Below are positions 54,371 through 62,586 of a stretch of DNA of 62,586 nt, in pieces. The stretch is from Streptomyces sp. NRRL F-5630. Its GTDB lineage: Bacteria; Actinomycetota; Actinomycetes; Streptomycetales; Streptomycetaceae. The notes beneath the pieces were generated by a model. The model searched no databases. It worked only from the letters and a program-made list of their open reading frames with translations, and had not been told where the DNA came from. The stretch covers positions 1 to 62,586 of the forward strand of contig NZ_JOGO01000047.1 in NCBI RefSeq assembly GCF_000719475.1. Reading direction: 5' to 3'. The stretch's first letter is position 1. Every line of letters begins with the position of its first letter. Made by a program: the position numbers and the translations under genes.

Positions 54371-55593
54371 GAAGGGGTGCCTTTCGGGGTCGGTACGGGA
54401 GGGGTGAGGGAGGCCGCGGGCTTGCGCACGGCGTCGCGGTACGCGGCCGAGACGCGCAGCAGCCACGCGATCTCGCCGTCCTGGTCGGCCGCCTGCGGCG
54501 GGACGAGGGCGGGGCCCGCCGGACCGGCGGGGGCACCGGAGGCGTGGGCGGCGAGGGCCGTCCTGATCCAGCGCGCGGACTCCTCGGGCCCGCCGCCCGC
54601 CGCCGGGCCCTCGGGCGCCCAGTGCCGCAACTGCTCAAGAGCGTCCGCGATATCGGCCGCCCACCGGTCGATCCGCACATCCGCGGGCGTGCCGAGCCGC
54701 AGGAGTTCCCTGGCGAGGGGCGCGGGCGGCGCGAAGGGCTGCTCGGGGAAGGCGGTCATGAGGTCGCGCCACAGCGGGTGCAGCGCGGCCTGCGCGCGCC
54801 ACAGGCGCAGCCGCCTGGCCCCGGTGGCGAAGGCGGGGATCGAGGCGCCGATGGCGAAGAGCGTGAAGAGCACGACCTGCCCTGCCTCGGTCCACTTGTC
54901 GAAGGAGAGCGCGAAGCTCTCGCTCGGGCGGTCGGCGACGCTGATCCACAGGAAGACGCTGCGGCTGAGCGTGTACGCGACGCCGATGACCATCGCGACG
55001 GCCATCATCCCGAGCCCGATCCGCAGGTGCCGGCGCGGAGCGAAGCGCACGGCGAGCCACCACTGCACCGCGCACACGGCGGAGGCGGCGCCCAAGTACA
55101 CGTAGAACACGGTGTAGTAGAGCGTCGCGCCCCACTCGCCCGCGTGGTCGGCGACGAAGCGGTCCGAGGGGTGCGAGCGGTCGACGACGGTGAAGAAGAG
55201 CACGGTCAGGAGGACGAGCGTGGCCAAGGCGGCGCGGGCGGCGACGCGTTGGACGGTCCGGGCGAAACGGACGTGGCGTGGGATGTCGACGTCGCTCTCG
55301 TACCGCCCGTAGATCGCCACGATGTAGCTGAGGATGGCGAGGATCGCGATGGTCGCCGTGTAGTGCTTCACGATCACGGCGAGGTCGATCACCGCACTGT
55401 CGTTGAGCCGCACGCGCACGTACTGCGTCTTCGTCCACAGGGCCGCGGCGAACCCCGCGTAGCACCCCCACAGCGCCCGCCGTCTTCGGTCCTCCTCGTC
55501 CCCCCAGAGGGCGGCGGGCATACGCCACAGGGCGACGGCGGTCATGAGGCACGCGACGGCGTACCCGGCGAGGTCGAGCGGTGTGGGGGACAC
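54367..55593 (-). CDS. MAB_1171c-like multi-span membrane protein
   Basis: 408 aa. About seven transmembrane segments in the first 270 residues, then a cytoplasmic tail with WRDLMTAFPEQPF and a Pro/Ala-rich C-terminus. The architecture and position next to XRE and ImmA-type genes are those of the MAB_1171c family, which is annotated as putative transporter. Role not known. Confidence 0.75.
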
Positions 55594-55814
55594 GGAGCGA
55601 AATCCTAGGCCGTCACCACGAACAGGCGTACGGGGGTTCCGGAGGCCGGGCGCACGGTTTCCGGCGAGGCGAGGGCGGACGCGGGCGGACCGGCGGGGGG
55701 TGAGGGGCGGTGGCCGATGGGGGGCGGCCGATGAGGTGGGGGAACGCGCACGAGGGCGGGCGGGGGCGACGGCTGGGCGTGGGGGCCGCGCAGGCGGGCG
55801 GGCGAGGGGGGCCG

Positions 55815-55889
55815 AATGCGACCCGGGCGCAAGGGGGTTGAACGCAGCCCGGGCGCAAAGGGGTTGGCAGCGACCCGGGCGCGAGCGGG
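55815..55889. repeat. 26-bp tandem repeats in a 396-bp non-coding gap
   Basis: Three units (55815-55840, 55841-55866, 55867-55889) share the core ACCCGGGCGCAAGGGGGTTG with variations. They are in the gap 55594-55989, which holds no gene I can support. Confidence 0.7.
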
Positions 55890-55989
55890 CCGGACCCGGG
55901 CGGGACCGGCGCCACGGTTCGGCCGGCCGGCGTGTGGCCCCCTCGTGCCCGCGGGGGGTCCGCGCGCCGGGTCGTCCACCCGCTCCGGC

Positions 55990-56550
55990 TCAGCCCTCCT
56001 CCGGCCCCCGCCTCCCGAACAGGCCGCGCCTGCGGTGGGCGACCGGGCGGGCGAGGGAACTGGCGAGGCGGCCCACCATGTCGTCGCTCCCGGCGTCGCG
56101 GGCCATCCGGGGGATGAGCGAGGCGCCCAGTTCCGCCATGCGCTCGTCGTGGGTCCCATAGCCCGCCCGCGCCTGCACCGAGCCGCCCTCGCCGAGCACT
56201 CTGCGGACCAGGTCCGAGTCGAAGACCGGCAGGAGCCGCGCGAGTTGGTCCGCGTCCGGCGAGGCGCCGTGGTCGAACCACTCGTGGCACAGCTCGTGGA
56301 GCACGACGTGCTGGGTCTGGTACGGGGTCGGGCGGCGCCGGTAGAGGACGAGGCTCACGCGCGGCGTGGCGAGCCGGAGGCCGCAGGCGCCGCCGGGGCG
56401 GGCCAGGTGCTCGGGAAGCTCGCGCAGCACGATGCGGCGCCCGCGCGCGGCCTCCATCGCCGCGACGAGCCCCTCGATCGTGAACGGGCTCGGCACCGGC
56501 AGCCCCGCGAGGTGTTCCTCGCACTCCTTGCGCAGCGCACGCAGGGACAC
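55990..56550 (-). CDS. ImmA/IrrE-type metallopeptidase-like protein
   Basis: 186 aa. The zinc protease motif HELCH (85-89) is intact and preceded by QTQHVVLHE, as in ImmA/IrrE proteins. The C-terminal half (about 100-186) is Arg-rich and probably regulatory. The gene is 3 nt downstream of the XRE gene, the usual order: the protease would cleave the repressor-like partner on a signal. Confidence 0.85.
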   Translation of the reverse strand: MSLRALRKECEEHLAGLPVPSPFTIEGLVAAMEAARGRRIVLRELPEHLARPGGACGLRLATPRVSLVLYRRRPTPYQTQHVVLHELCHEWFDHGASPDADQLARLLPVFDSDLVRRVLGEGGSVQARAGYGTHDERMAELGASLIPRMARDAGSDDMVGRLASSLARPVAHRRRGLFGRRGPEEG

Positions 56551-56553
56551 GGC

Positions 56554-57015
56554 TCAGCCCTCCGGCTCGGCGGACGTCACGGTGGGCCCGCCGTCCAGCG
56601 CCGCCGCGCCGTCCTCCTCGGCGAGCAGGCTCAGCGCGAAGTCCAGCAGTTCCGGCGGGAGTCCGTCCCGTACGGGCCCGCGCGCGGCGACCCCGCTCAC
56701 CTCGCCCGTGCGGTGCCGGGCGAGGAAGCGCAGCCCCGAGAGCACGTCCTCGACGACCTCCGACTCGTCCTTGAAGAACCGCCAGTCGACCCCGAAGCCG
56801 AGCCCGAGCGCCTTGAGGATGTCCTCGGAGGGGTGGGTGACCTTCCCCGCGAGGATGTTGGAGAAGTAGCTGTGCGAGAGGGCACCGCCCTTGCGGCGGA
56901 CATGCTCGGCGAAGAAACGTCCCGAGACCCGCTGCCCGGGAAACGTCTTTTCGATCATGTATTCGACCTTGGCGCGCAGGCTGCTGAACTGCGGCGCAGG
57001 CTCCTCCACGGCCAC
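56554..57015 (-). CDS. XRE-family helix-turn-helix protein
   Basis: 153 aa. The DNA-binding part (about 14-75) has LRAKVEYMIEKTFPG, the HTH with SHSYFSNILAGKVTHPS and LKALGLGFGV. The C-terminal part is acidic and helical. It is paired with the ImmA-like gene. The upstream non-coding region (57016-57612) contains TAAACACTCTACG and TGTTAACTCG, a possible promoter for this gene. Confidence 0.82.
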   Translation of the reverse strand: MAVEEPAPQFSSLRAKVEYMIEKTFPGQRVSGRFFAEHVRRKGGALSHSYFSNILAGKVTHPSEDILKALGLGFGVDWRFFKDESEVVEDVLSGLRFLARHRTGEVSGVAARGPVRDGLPPELLDFALSLLAEEDGAAALDGGPTVTSAEPEG

Positions 57016-57473
57016 CCCCGTTCCCCCCTCCGCTCGCCCGGAACATGAGGTTCCGTGGCCCCGAACGCGAAATCAGGCTTGCGTAAACACTCTACGTCAC
57101 TGTTAACTCGAAAAAACATACGCCAGGGGGCCGCGAGGGGAGTCCCCTGACGATGTGACTACGCGCGTCCGCCAGCCGCTTGTGTCCGTTTCGTGGGGTT
57201 TCCCCCGACGGAAAGGTCGCTTCCGGCTGCGGAACGCGCCGTGGCGTACGGGGCGCGCGCCCGGACCGCAGGCGGACCACCTGCGGGAAGGGCGACGCGC
57301 ACCGGGCGCCCTTTTCGCGTGCGCACACCACCGGGGACGGCGCCCGGCCCGCACGCGCGCCCGGAGACCGGCCCCCGGCGGAGCCGACTTGGGGCGAAGC
57401 CGACTTATGCGGAAGCCCCTCCCGGCGAGAGCCGGGTCCGCTCCCCGCCCCACCGCCCTGCGGAATCCCGCAC

Positions 57474-57500
57474 CCATCCGTCCCGCCCCCCGCTCCGAAT
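57474..57500 (+). promoter_or_regulatory. SigK-type promoter for sigK (autoregulation)
   Basis: CCATCC at 57474-57479, 16-nt spacer, CGAAT at 57496-57500: exact match to the SigK consensus. The start codon is 113 nt downstream, leaving a 5' UTR of about 106 nt. The remaining part of the gap (57016-57473) holds no gene I can support. Confidence 0.8.
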
Positions 57501-57612
57501 CACCCCCGTAACGCCGACGCCGCGCCCCTCGTTCGGGGCATACGGGGCAAGGGCCACCGGGGCGACAAGGCACCGGCCCGGGGCCGAGGCAGTGGGAGCG
57601 AGCGAGGTACGC

Positions 57613-58200
57613 GTGAAAGAGCCCGTCTACATCGTGGGGAACCCGGCCGCCGCGCCCCCGCTCGAAGAGCTGATGGCCAGGGTGGCGCGCGGCGACCGCG
57701 ACGCCTTCTCGGCGGTGCACGACGCCGTCGCGGGCCCGCTGCTCGGCGTCGTGCGGCGCGTGCTGCGCGACCGCGCGCAGTCCGAGGAGGTCGCGCAGGA
57801 GGTCCTCGTCGAGGTGTGGCGCACGGCGGGCCGCTACCGCCCGGATCTCGGTTCGGTCACGAACTGGGTGCTGACGCTCGCGCACCGCCGCGCCGTCGAC
57901 CGCGTACGGTCCGTCGAGGCGTCCGCCGCGCGCGAACGCCGCGCGGGCCTGCTCGAACAGAACACGCCCGCGTACGACGAGGTCGCCGAGCAGGTCGAGA
58001 CCCGGCTCGAACAGGAGCAGGTACGGCGCTGTCTCGGCAGCCTCACCGAGCGCCAGCGCGAGTCGGTGACCCTCGCCTACTACCGCGGCCTCACCTACCG
58101 CGAGGTCGCCGAACTCCTCGCGCTGCCCCTCGGCACCGTCAAGACCCGTCTGCGTGACGGCCTCATCCGGCTTCGCGACTGCCTGGGAGTGGGCGCATGA
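57613..58200 (+). CDS. sigK: ECF sigma factor, SigK type
   Basis: 195 aa. Region 2 has DRDAFSAVHDAVAGPLLGVV and SEEVAQEVLVEVWRT, and NWVLTLAHRRAVDRVR; region 4 has ERQRESVTLAYYRGLTYREV and the recognition helix PLGTVKTRLRDGL. The sequence and the linked zinc anti-sigma and target genes place it in the ECF19/SigK group. The GTG start at 57613 is selected because GAGCGAGG precedes it and region 2 follows at the normal distance. Confidence 0.9.
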   Translation: MKEPVYIVGNPAAAPPLEELMARVARGDRDAFSAVHDAVAGPLLGVVRRVLRDRAQSEEVAQEVLVEVWRTAGRYRPDLGSVTNWVLTLAHRRAVDRVRSVEASAARERRAGLLEQNTPAYDEVAEQVETRLEQEQVRRCLGSLTERQRESVTLAYYRGLTYREVAELLALPLGTVKTRLRDGLIRLRDCLGVGA

Positions 58201-58934
58201 GCACCACGGCCGACAGCCACCTCCTCACCGGGGCGTACGCCCTCCACGCCCTCGAACCGGCCGAAGAGGCCGCCTTCGAGCGGCACATGGCCCACTGCGC
58301 CGCGTGCGCGCAGGAGGTGCGCGAGTTCACCGAGACGGCCACGAAGCTGGGCCTGGCCGCCGCGGTGACCCCGCCGCCCGGCTTCAAGGACGCGGTCATG
58401 GCCCGGGTCGCCGACGTACGGCAGGAGCCACCGCCGGCCGTCCGCGCCGCGCCGCCCCGCCGCCGCCCGCGCGCCGTGCACTGGGCCCTCGCGGCCTGCG
58501 TCGCGCTCGCCGCGGCACTCGGCGGCACGGCGGTGTGGCAGGGTCAGCGCGCCCACGAGGCCCGTACGGAGGTACGCGCGGCCCAGGACCGCGCCGCGCG
58601 GCTGGACGCCGTCCTCTCGGCCCCCGACGTGCGGGTGGCGAGCGCGCCACTCGACGCGGGAGGCCGCGCCACGGTCGTCGTCTCGCGCGCCCGCGACGGC
58701 GCCGTCTTCGCGGCGACCGGCCTGCCGAGACCCCCGGCGGGCACGGTCTACCAGCTCTGGTTCGACGTGGACGGCACGATGCGCCCCGCCGGACTCCTCC
58801 CCGGCTCCTCGGGCACGGTCCTCATGGAGGGCTCCCCCCGCGCGGCCACGGCGATGGGACTGACGATCGAGCCCAAGACCGGCTCCCGGGCGCCGACATC
58901 GAAACCGGTGGCACTGATGACGCTGCCGACCTGA
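58197..58934 (+). CDS. rskA: Anti-sigma factor RskA-like (anti-SigK)
   Basis: 245 aa. Cytoplasmic zinc motif His30-x3-Cys34-x2-Cys37 (HMAHCAAC), one transmembrane helix (about 94-114: VHWALAACVALAAALGG) and a C-terminal extracytoplasmic RskA domain (about 125-245, with GTVYQLWFDVDG and ALMTLPT). It should hold SigK inactive, to be released by redox change or by proteolysis of the RskA domain. ATG 58197 overlaps the sigK stop by 4 bp. Confidence 0.9.
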   Translation: MSTTADSHLLTGAYALHALEPAEEAAFERHMAHCAACAQEVREFTETATKLGLAAAVTPPPGFKDAVMARVADVRQEPPPAVRAAPPRRRPRAVHWALAACVALAAALGGTAVWQGQRAHEARTEVRAAQDRAARLDAVLSAPDVRVASAPLDAGGRATVVVSRARDGAVFAATGLPRPPAGTVYQLWFDVDGTMRPAGLLPGSSGTVLMEGSPRAATAMGLTIEPKTGSRAPTSKPVALMTLPT

Positions 58935-58952
58935 CACAGCGCCCCACCCTCC

Positions 58953-59450
58953 CGCACAGGCGGACCGCCCTCCCGACCTGCGGGGCCGCGCTCCGAGGCG
59001 GCGGACCCACGCTCCCGTCCTGCGGACCCGCCCGCCGGGCGCCCGCTTGACCTGAGGGCGTTGCGAGGCGCCACCGCTCCCCGGCAGCGTGCCGGTCACG
59101 CCGCACTCAGCGCCCGCCCTCTCCTCACCCGCGCCGCCGCCCCGCCCGCTCCCCGACCCCGGGTCCTCCCCTCCACCGTCTAACCGCCGGGACGCCCTGC
59201 CGCGCAGGCGGACCGCCCTCCCACCCTCGCCGGGCCCTCCTGTCAGGCGGCGGACCCACGCCCCCGTCCTGCGGACCCGCCTGCGTCCACCAGGGCCCCA
59301 CGTGCCCTGAGGGATGACACCGCGAGACGCGCCCACCCCCGACGGCAGGTCGGTCGCGTCACGCTCGGAGCCACCCTCTCCTCACCCCGCGCCGTCACCG
59401 CTCCCACTCCCCGACCCCGAGTCCTCCTGCCCACCGTCCCGAACCGCTGC
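58953..59450. repeat. About 250-bp degenerate tandem duplication downstream of rskA
   Basis: Shared blocks recur with a spacing of 248-257 nt: AGGCGGACCGCCCTCCC at 58958 and 59206, AGGCGGCGGACCCACGC at 58996 and 59245, CCCTCTCCTCACCC at 59117 and 59374. The duplicated unit has no gene; the gap runs from 58935 to 59564. Confidence 0.65.
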
Positions 59451-59564
59451 CAACGGCGATGAGCCGCCACGGAACCGGGTCCAGCACATCCGCCCGGTCC
59501 TCCTGCCCCCGGCGCCGGGACCCGGACACCACCCGGACGCCCCGCCGTTCCGGCGCTCCCCGCT

Positions 59565-60647
59565 TCAGGCGCCCCGGCCGCCGGGCAGCGTCTCGTCGTG
59601 TGGGATTGGCCCGGCGAAGAGGTCCAGGGAGCCCGGGGCAGGGAGGGGTGTCCTTGAGGGGCGGGCGCGGAAGGACTCCAGGAAGTAGGCGACGAGTCGG
59701 CGCGAGGACGCGCGATCGGCCGGGGCCGCGGCGACGAGACCGCCGTGGGCGAGGAGCAGCATCGAGAAGTCGGCCGGGTGGAAGTCCGGACGAAGAGCTC
59801 CGGCCGCCTGCGCGCGGGCGACGAGACGCCCGAAGTCCTCCGCGGCCTGCGCACGGGCCTCGCCTGTCTGCGCACGGGCGGTGTCCGGAAAGGCCCGTAC
59901 GAACGCCTCCGGGAAGCCGCGCTCCTCCACCTGGAGCGCGCACACCGTCTCGACGAGGCGCCGGAACCCACGCCACGGGTCCGGATCGGCGACCGCCTCG
60001 TCGAGCACCCGCCCACACGCCTTCATCTGCTCCGCGAAGGCGGCCCGCACGAGATCGTCGCGCGTCGGAAACCGCCGGTACAACGTGGCCACACCGACCC
60101 CGGCCCGCCGCGCGACAGTCGCCATCGGCGCATCAAGCCCCCGCTCGGCAAAAACCTCCCGCGCCGCGGTAAGAAGACGAGCCCGGTTGCGTCGGGCGTC
60201 GACGCGGAGCGCCGGGGCGCCGGGGGGCGGCCCCTCGGCGCCGAGGGGCGGGGCGCCGGTGTCGCGGGGCGGGGCGTCGGCGCGGAGGGGCGGGGAGCCG
60301 GTGGCAAGGGGCGAGGCGTCGGCGCGGAGGACCGGGGCGTCAGCGCCGAGGGCGGGGACATCGGCGCGGAGGAGCGAGGCGTCGATGTCGAGAGACGGAG
60401 AGCTAGGGCGGAGGGGCGGAACGTCGGCCCGGAGGGGCGAGGCGTCAGCGCCAAGAGGCGAGGCCTTGGCACCGAGGCACGAGCCACCCCGGAGGGGCGA
60501 GGCGTCGGCCCCCCAGGCCGGATCGTCAGCGCCCAGGGGCGGCTCACCACGGAGAGACGGATCGCCGACACCGAGCAGCGGGGCGGGGGGCGCGGGGGCG
60601 GGTTCGGGCGCCGTCTCGGAGCGCATCCGAGAGGAATCAGCCGGCAC
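59565..60647 (-). CDS. TetR-family repressor with a repetitive N-terminal extension
   Basis: 360 aa. The TetR DNA-binding domain is at about 150-210 (RARLLTAAREVFAERGL, VARRAGVGVATLYRRFPTRDDLV), followed by the usual helical effector domain. Residues about 25-145 are a low-complexity extension of degenerate 7-residue units (LGADASP, LRADVPP, LRADAPP). The GTG at 60647 is supported by GGAGGTGA 9 nt upstream, so the extension is probably translated. TetR proteins normally start near the HTH, which makes this one odd. Confidence 0.8.
   Translation of the reverse strand: MPADSSRMRSETAPEPAPAPPAPLLGVGDPSLRGEPPLGADDPAWGADASPLRGGSCLGAKASPLGADASPLRADVPPLRPSSPSLDIDASLLRADVPALGADAPVLRADASPLATGSPPLRADAPPRDTGAPPLGAEGPPPGAPALRVDARRNRARLLTAAREVFAERGLDAPMATVARRAGVGVATLYRRFPTRDDLVRAAFAEQMKACGRVLDEAVADPDPWRGFRRLVETVCALQVEERGFPEAFVRAFPDTARAQTGEARAQAAEDFGRLVARAQAAGALRPDFHPADFSMLLLAHGGLVAAAPADRASSRRLVAYFLESFRARPSRTPLPAPGSLDLFAGPIPHDETLPGGRGA
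60200..60575 (-). repeat. 21-bp minisatellite coding for heptapeptides
   Basis: About 16-17 degenerate units, for example GGGGCGAGGCGTCGGCGCGGA on the + strand, keep the reading frame of the TetR gene. Because 21 is divisible by 3, unit number can vary without loss of the regulator. Confidence 0.75.
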
Positions 60648-60670
60648 TGTCTCTCACCTCCGGTCCAAGT

Positions 60671-60684
60671 GGACGGCTCCGTCC
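60671..60684. promoter_or_regulatory. Palindrome between divergent tetR and oxidoreductase genes
   Basis: GGACGG-CT-CCGTCC is a perfect inverted repeat, about 24 nt from the tetR start and 58 nt from the oxidoreductase start. It suits a TetR operator. Confidence 0.55.
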
Positions 60685-60741
60685 GTTTACCAGCCTACGC
60701 TCGGCTCGGCGGGGGCCTGACGAGGAAAGGTGCGCGTGATC

Positions 60742-61701
60742 ATGAAAGCTGTGCTCTACGACCGGTACGGCGGACCCGAGGTGCTGTACGTCGGCGACGT
60801 ACCCCGCCCCGTGCCCAAGGCCGGTGAAGTACTGGTGCGCGTGCGGGCGTTCAGCGTCAACGGAGGCGAGCTGGCGAGCCGCTCCGGGCGAATGCGGCTC
60901 CTCACGGGGCGGAAGTTCCCGCAGCGCGTCGGCCTCGACTTCAGCGGCGAGGTCGCAGAGCTCGGGCCCGGGGCGAGCGGCTTCGCACCCGGCGACCGGG
61001 TGTGGGGCGTCGTGGGGCGCACCTCCGGTTTCGGCAGCGCGGCGGAGTACGTCACGACGACGCCCGCGCGGCTCGGCAAGGTCCCCGACGGTCTCGACCT
61101 CGTGAGCGCCGCCGCACTCCCCGTCGGCACGACCGCCGTGACCGCGCTGCGCGACAAGGCCCGGCTTAAGCCCGGCGAACGGCTGCTCGTGCGCGGTGCG
61201 GCGGGCGGTGTCGGCAATATCGCCGTCCAGCTCGGTGCCGCCCTCGGCGCCGAGGTGACGGCCCTCGCACGCGGCGCGAACCTGGACTTCGTCCGGGGAC
61301 TGGGCGCGAGCCACGCCTACGACCACCGGAAGGTCTCCCCCGGCGAACTCGGCGCTTACGACGTCGTACTCGACACGGTCGGAACCGAACTGCCCACGTA
61401 CCGCCGCCTGCTGGCACCCGGCGGGCGCATGGTCACGATCGCCTTCGACCTCGCGCGCCCCCTCGCCTCGCTCGGGTACCTCGCGGCGAGCGGAGTGCAC
61501 GGCCCCCGCCGCGTCCGCTTCTTCAGCGGAAATCCGAAGCGCGCCCTCTTCGACGAGGTCGCACGGCTCGTCTCCACCGGAGCGCTCCACCCCGAAGTGG
61601 AGAAGGTCTTCCCCCTGGAGGAGACCGGGGAGGCCCACCGGGCACTGGAGGCGGGAGGCGTTCGGGGCAAGTACGTAGTGCGGGTGGACGCGGAGGGGTA
61701 G
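60742..61701 (+). CDS. NADPH-quinone-oxidoreductase-like zinc-independent MDR protein
   Basis: 319 aa. The start MKAVLYDRYGGPEVLYVGDVP, the FPQRVGLDFSGEVAELG block and the Rossmann motif RGAAGGVGNIAVQLG identify the quinone-oxidoreductase branch of the medium-chain reductases. No structural-zinc Cys cluster. Divergent from the TetR gene, so probably its target. GTG 60736 and 60730 are alternative starts; ATG 60742 is preferred because it begins the conserved part, with GAGGAAAGG 11 nt upstream. Confidence 0.88.
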   Translation: MKAVLYDRYGGPEVLYVGDVPRPVPKAGEVLVRVRAFSVNGGELASRSGRMRLLTGRKFPQRVGLDFSGEVAELGPGASGFAPGDRVWGVVGRTSGFGSAAEYVTTTPARLGKVPDGLDLVSAAALPVGTTAVTALRDKARLKPGERLLVRGAAGGVGNIAVQLGAALGAEVTALARGANLDFVRGLGASHAYDHRKVSPGELGAYDVVLDTVGTELPTYRRLLAPGGRMVTIAFDLARPLASLGYLAASGVHGPRRVRFFSGNPKRALFDEVARLVSTGALHPEVEKVFPLEETGEAHRALEAGGVRGKYVVRVDAEG

Positions 61702-61739
61702 AGCTGTGCGAGGACGATTCCCAGCCCCGGGAGGTACTC

Positions 61740-62432
61740 GTGTCGGTTCCCGCCCTGACCCCGCCCTGCGCGCTCGTCGAACTGTGGGCCGTACGCCACG
61801 GGGAGAGCACCGCGAACGCCGTGTACGCCGACCCGGCGACAGCGGACCGCACCGAGCCGCTGCCGGGGCTCGACCGGGACGTACCGCTCTCGGAGCGGGG
61901 CATCGCACAGGCGACCGCGCTCGGCGACTGGCTCGCCCAGCGTGACCCCGGACTGCTCGTCATCTGCTCCCCGTACGTGCGCGCCCGCGAGACATGGCGG
62001 CTCATGGCCGAGGCCGCCGGCCTCCCCGCCGAGGACGCGCTCGTCGACGACCGCCTGCGCGACCGCGAGCAGGGGATCTTCGCCCTCCACCCGCCCGCCG
62101 CACTCCGCGCCCGCGACCCGCACGAGGCGGAGCGGCGCGAGCGCGTCGGCACCTGGTACTACCGGCCACCGGGCGGCGAGGCGCTCACCGACGTGATGGT
62201 GCGGGTCGGCCAGTTCCTCACCGAACTGTCGCGCGCCGCGACGGGTCGGCGCGTACTGCTCGTGGCGCACGACGCGGTCGTGGTGGCGGTACGGCAGTAC
62301 TTCGGCGGCATCGGCCACCCGACCCCGGACGAGCTGCCTCCCGTGCCCAACGCGTCGGTCTCGCGATGGGTGACGGAGGCGGGACGGCTGGGCCTGGTGG
62401 AGTGGGGCGGCGTGGGGCACTTGCCGGGGTGA
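61740..62432 (+). CDS. Histidine phosphatase (phosphoglycerate mutase-like)
   Basis: 230 aa. The RHG motif Arg19-His20-Gly21 (WAVRHGES) carries the catalytic His; the second His is in VLLVAHDAVVVAV near 175-180. SPYVRARETW is the conserved helix. GTG 61740 has GGGAGGT upstream. Substrate unknown. Confidence 0.88.
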   Translation: MSVPALTPPCALVELWAVRHGESTANAVYADPATADRTEPLPGLDRDVPLSERGIAQATALGDWLAQRDPGLLVICSPYVRARETWRLMAEAAGLPAEDALVDDRLRDREQGIFALHPPAALRARDPHEAERRERVGTWYYRPPGGEALTDVMVRVGQFLTELSRAATGRRVLLVAHDAVVVAVRQYFGGIGHPTPDELPPVPNASVSRWVTEAGRLGLVEWGGVGHLPG

Positions 62433-62517
62433 CTCCTCCTCTCGGATCAAGCGGGTAGGGCGGCACGGGGGCAGGGGTTCAGGGTGAAGTTGTTCGGGGG
62501 CCAGGGGCTCGGGGAAA

Positions 62518-62580
62518 CGGCGGCCGGAGGTTCGGAGGGGTAGGGGGTCAGGGGCAGCGGCGGCCGGAGGTTCGGAGGGG
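62518..62580. repeat. Two copies of a 23-bp direct repeat at the window edge
   Basis: CGGCGGCCGGAGGTTCGGAG is repeated 40 bp apart (62518 and 62558). The series may continue beyond the window. Confidence 0.7.
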
Positions 62581-62586
62581 CGGGGT

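Overview
This is a high-GC actinobacterial chromosome segment, almost certainly Streptomyces: GTG/TTG starts are common, genes overlap by GTGA/ATGA, and it carries RepSA/TraSA/Spd-type transfer genes, a CsnA-type chitosanase, a Rox/RAE pair and a SigK-RskA-type regulon. Everything here was read by eye; no database search was run.

Layout. (1) About 0.2-10.3 kb is an integrative, conjugative actinomycete-type element: large serine integrase, rolling-circle initiator, cytosine DNA methyltransferase, a GGDEF protein, Spd spread proteins, an FtsK-like DNA translocase, a GntR/KorSA-like repressor with paired operators, and an acetyltransferase. (2) 10.3-12.2 kb is chromosomal backbone (small membrane proteins, phosphoribosyltransferase, dCTP deaminase, small zinc protein). 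(3) 12.34-13.74 kb holds tRNA-Gly(CCC) followed by a 1.3-kb mini-island bounded by a perfect 43-bp repeat of the tRNA 3' end and holding one PIN toxin/antitoxin pair. (4) 13.8-25 kb: a HAD phosphatase, the remnant of a regulator, a short CRISPR array, its leader and a complete type I-E cas operon in which Cas3 and Cse1 (Cas8e) are one polypeptide. (5) 25.3-27.7 kb: PIG-L deacetylase, a broken gene next to a 169-bp palindromic MITE-like element, and a polysaccharide deacetylase. (6) 28-35.7 kb: a giant AAA ATPase, a YqiK-like flotillin and a small beta-rich protein in one transcription unit. (7) 35.9-41.6 kb: aldo/keto reductase, MFS exporter, small membrane protein, flavin-type oxidase, PH-like protein and GH46 chitosanase with a palindromic operator.

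(8) 42.4-58.9 kb is, by inference, a Streptomyces version of the mycobacterial SigK regulon: fasciclin lipoprotein, molybdopterin oxidoreductase, a four-gene lipid-modification operon (FAD amine oxidase, DUF1365, cyclopropane-synthase-like methyltransferase, DUF1295), and the ECF sigma/anti-sigma pair. Two promoters matching CCATCC-N16/17-CGAAT and one near match lie in front of sigK, the lipid operon and the oxidoreductase gene. About 8 kb of other genes separates the sigma pair from the lipid operon: PhoA with a PHO box, a frameshifted methyltransferase, rifampicin monooxygenase behind a perfect rifampicin-associated element, and a PAP2 / MAB_1171c / ImmA / XRE set. (9) 59.5-62.4 kb: a TetR regulator with a repetitive N-terminal extension facing a quinone oxidoreductase, then a histidine phosphatase.

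Where a start was chosen among alternatives, the reason (RBS, overlap or promoter position) is given in the entry.
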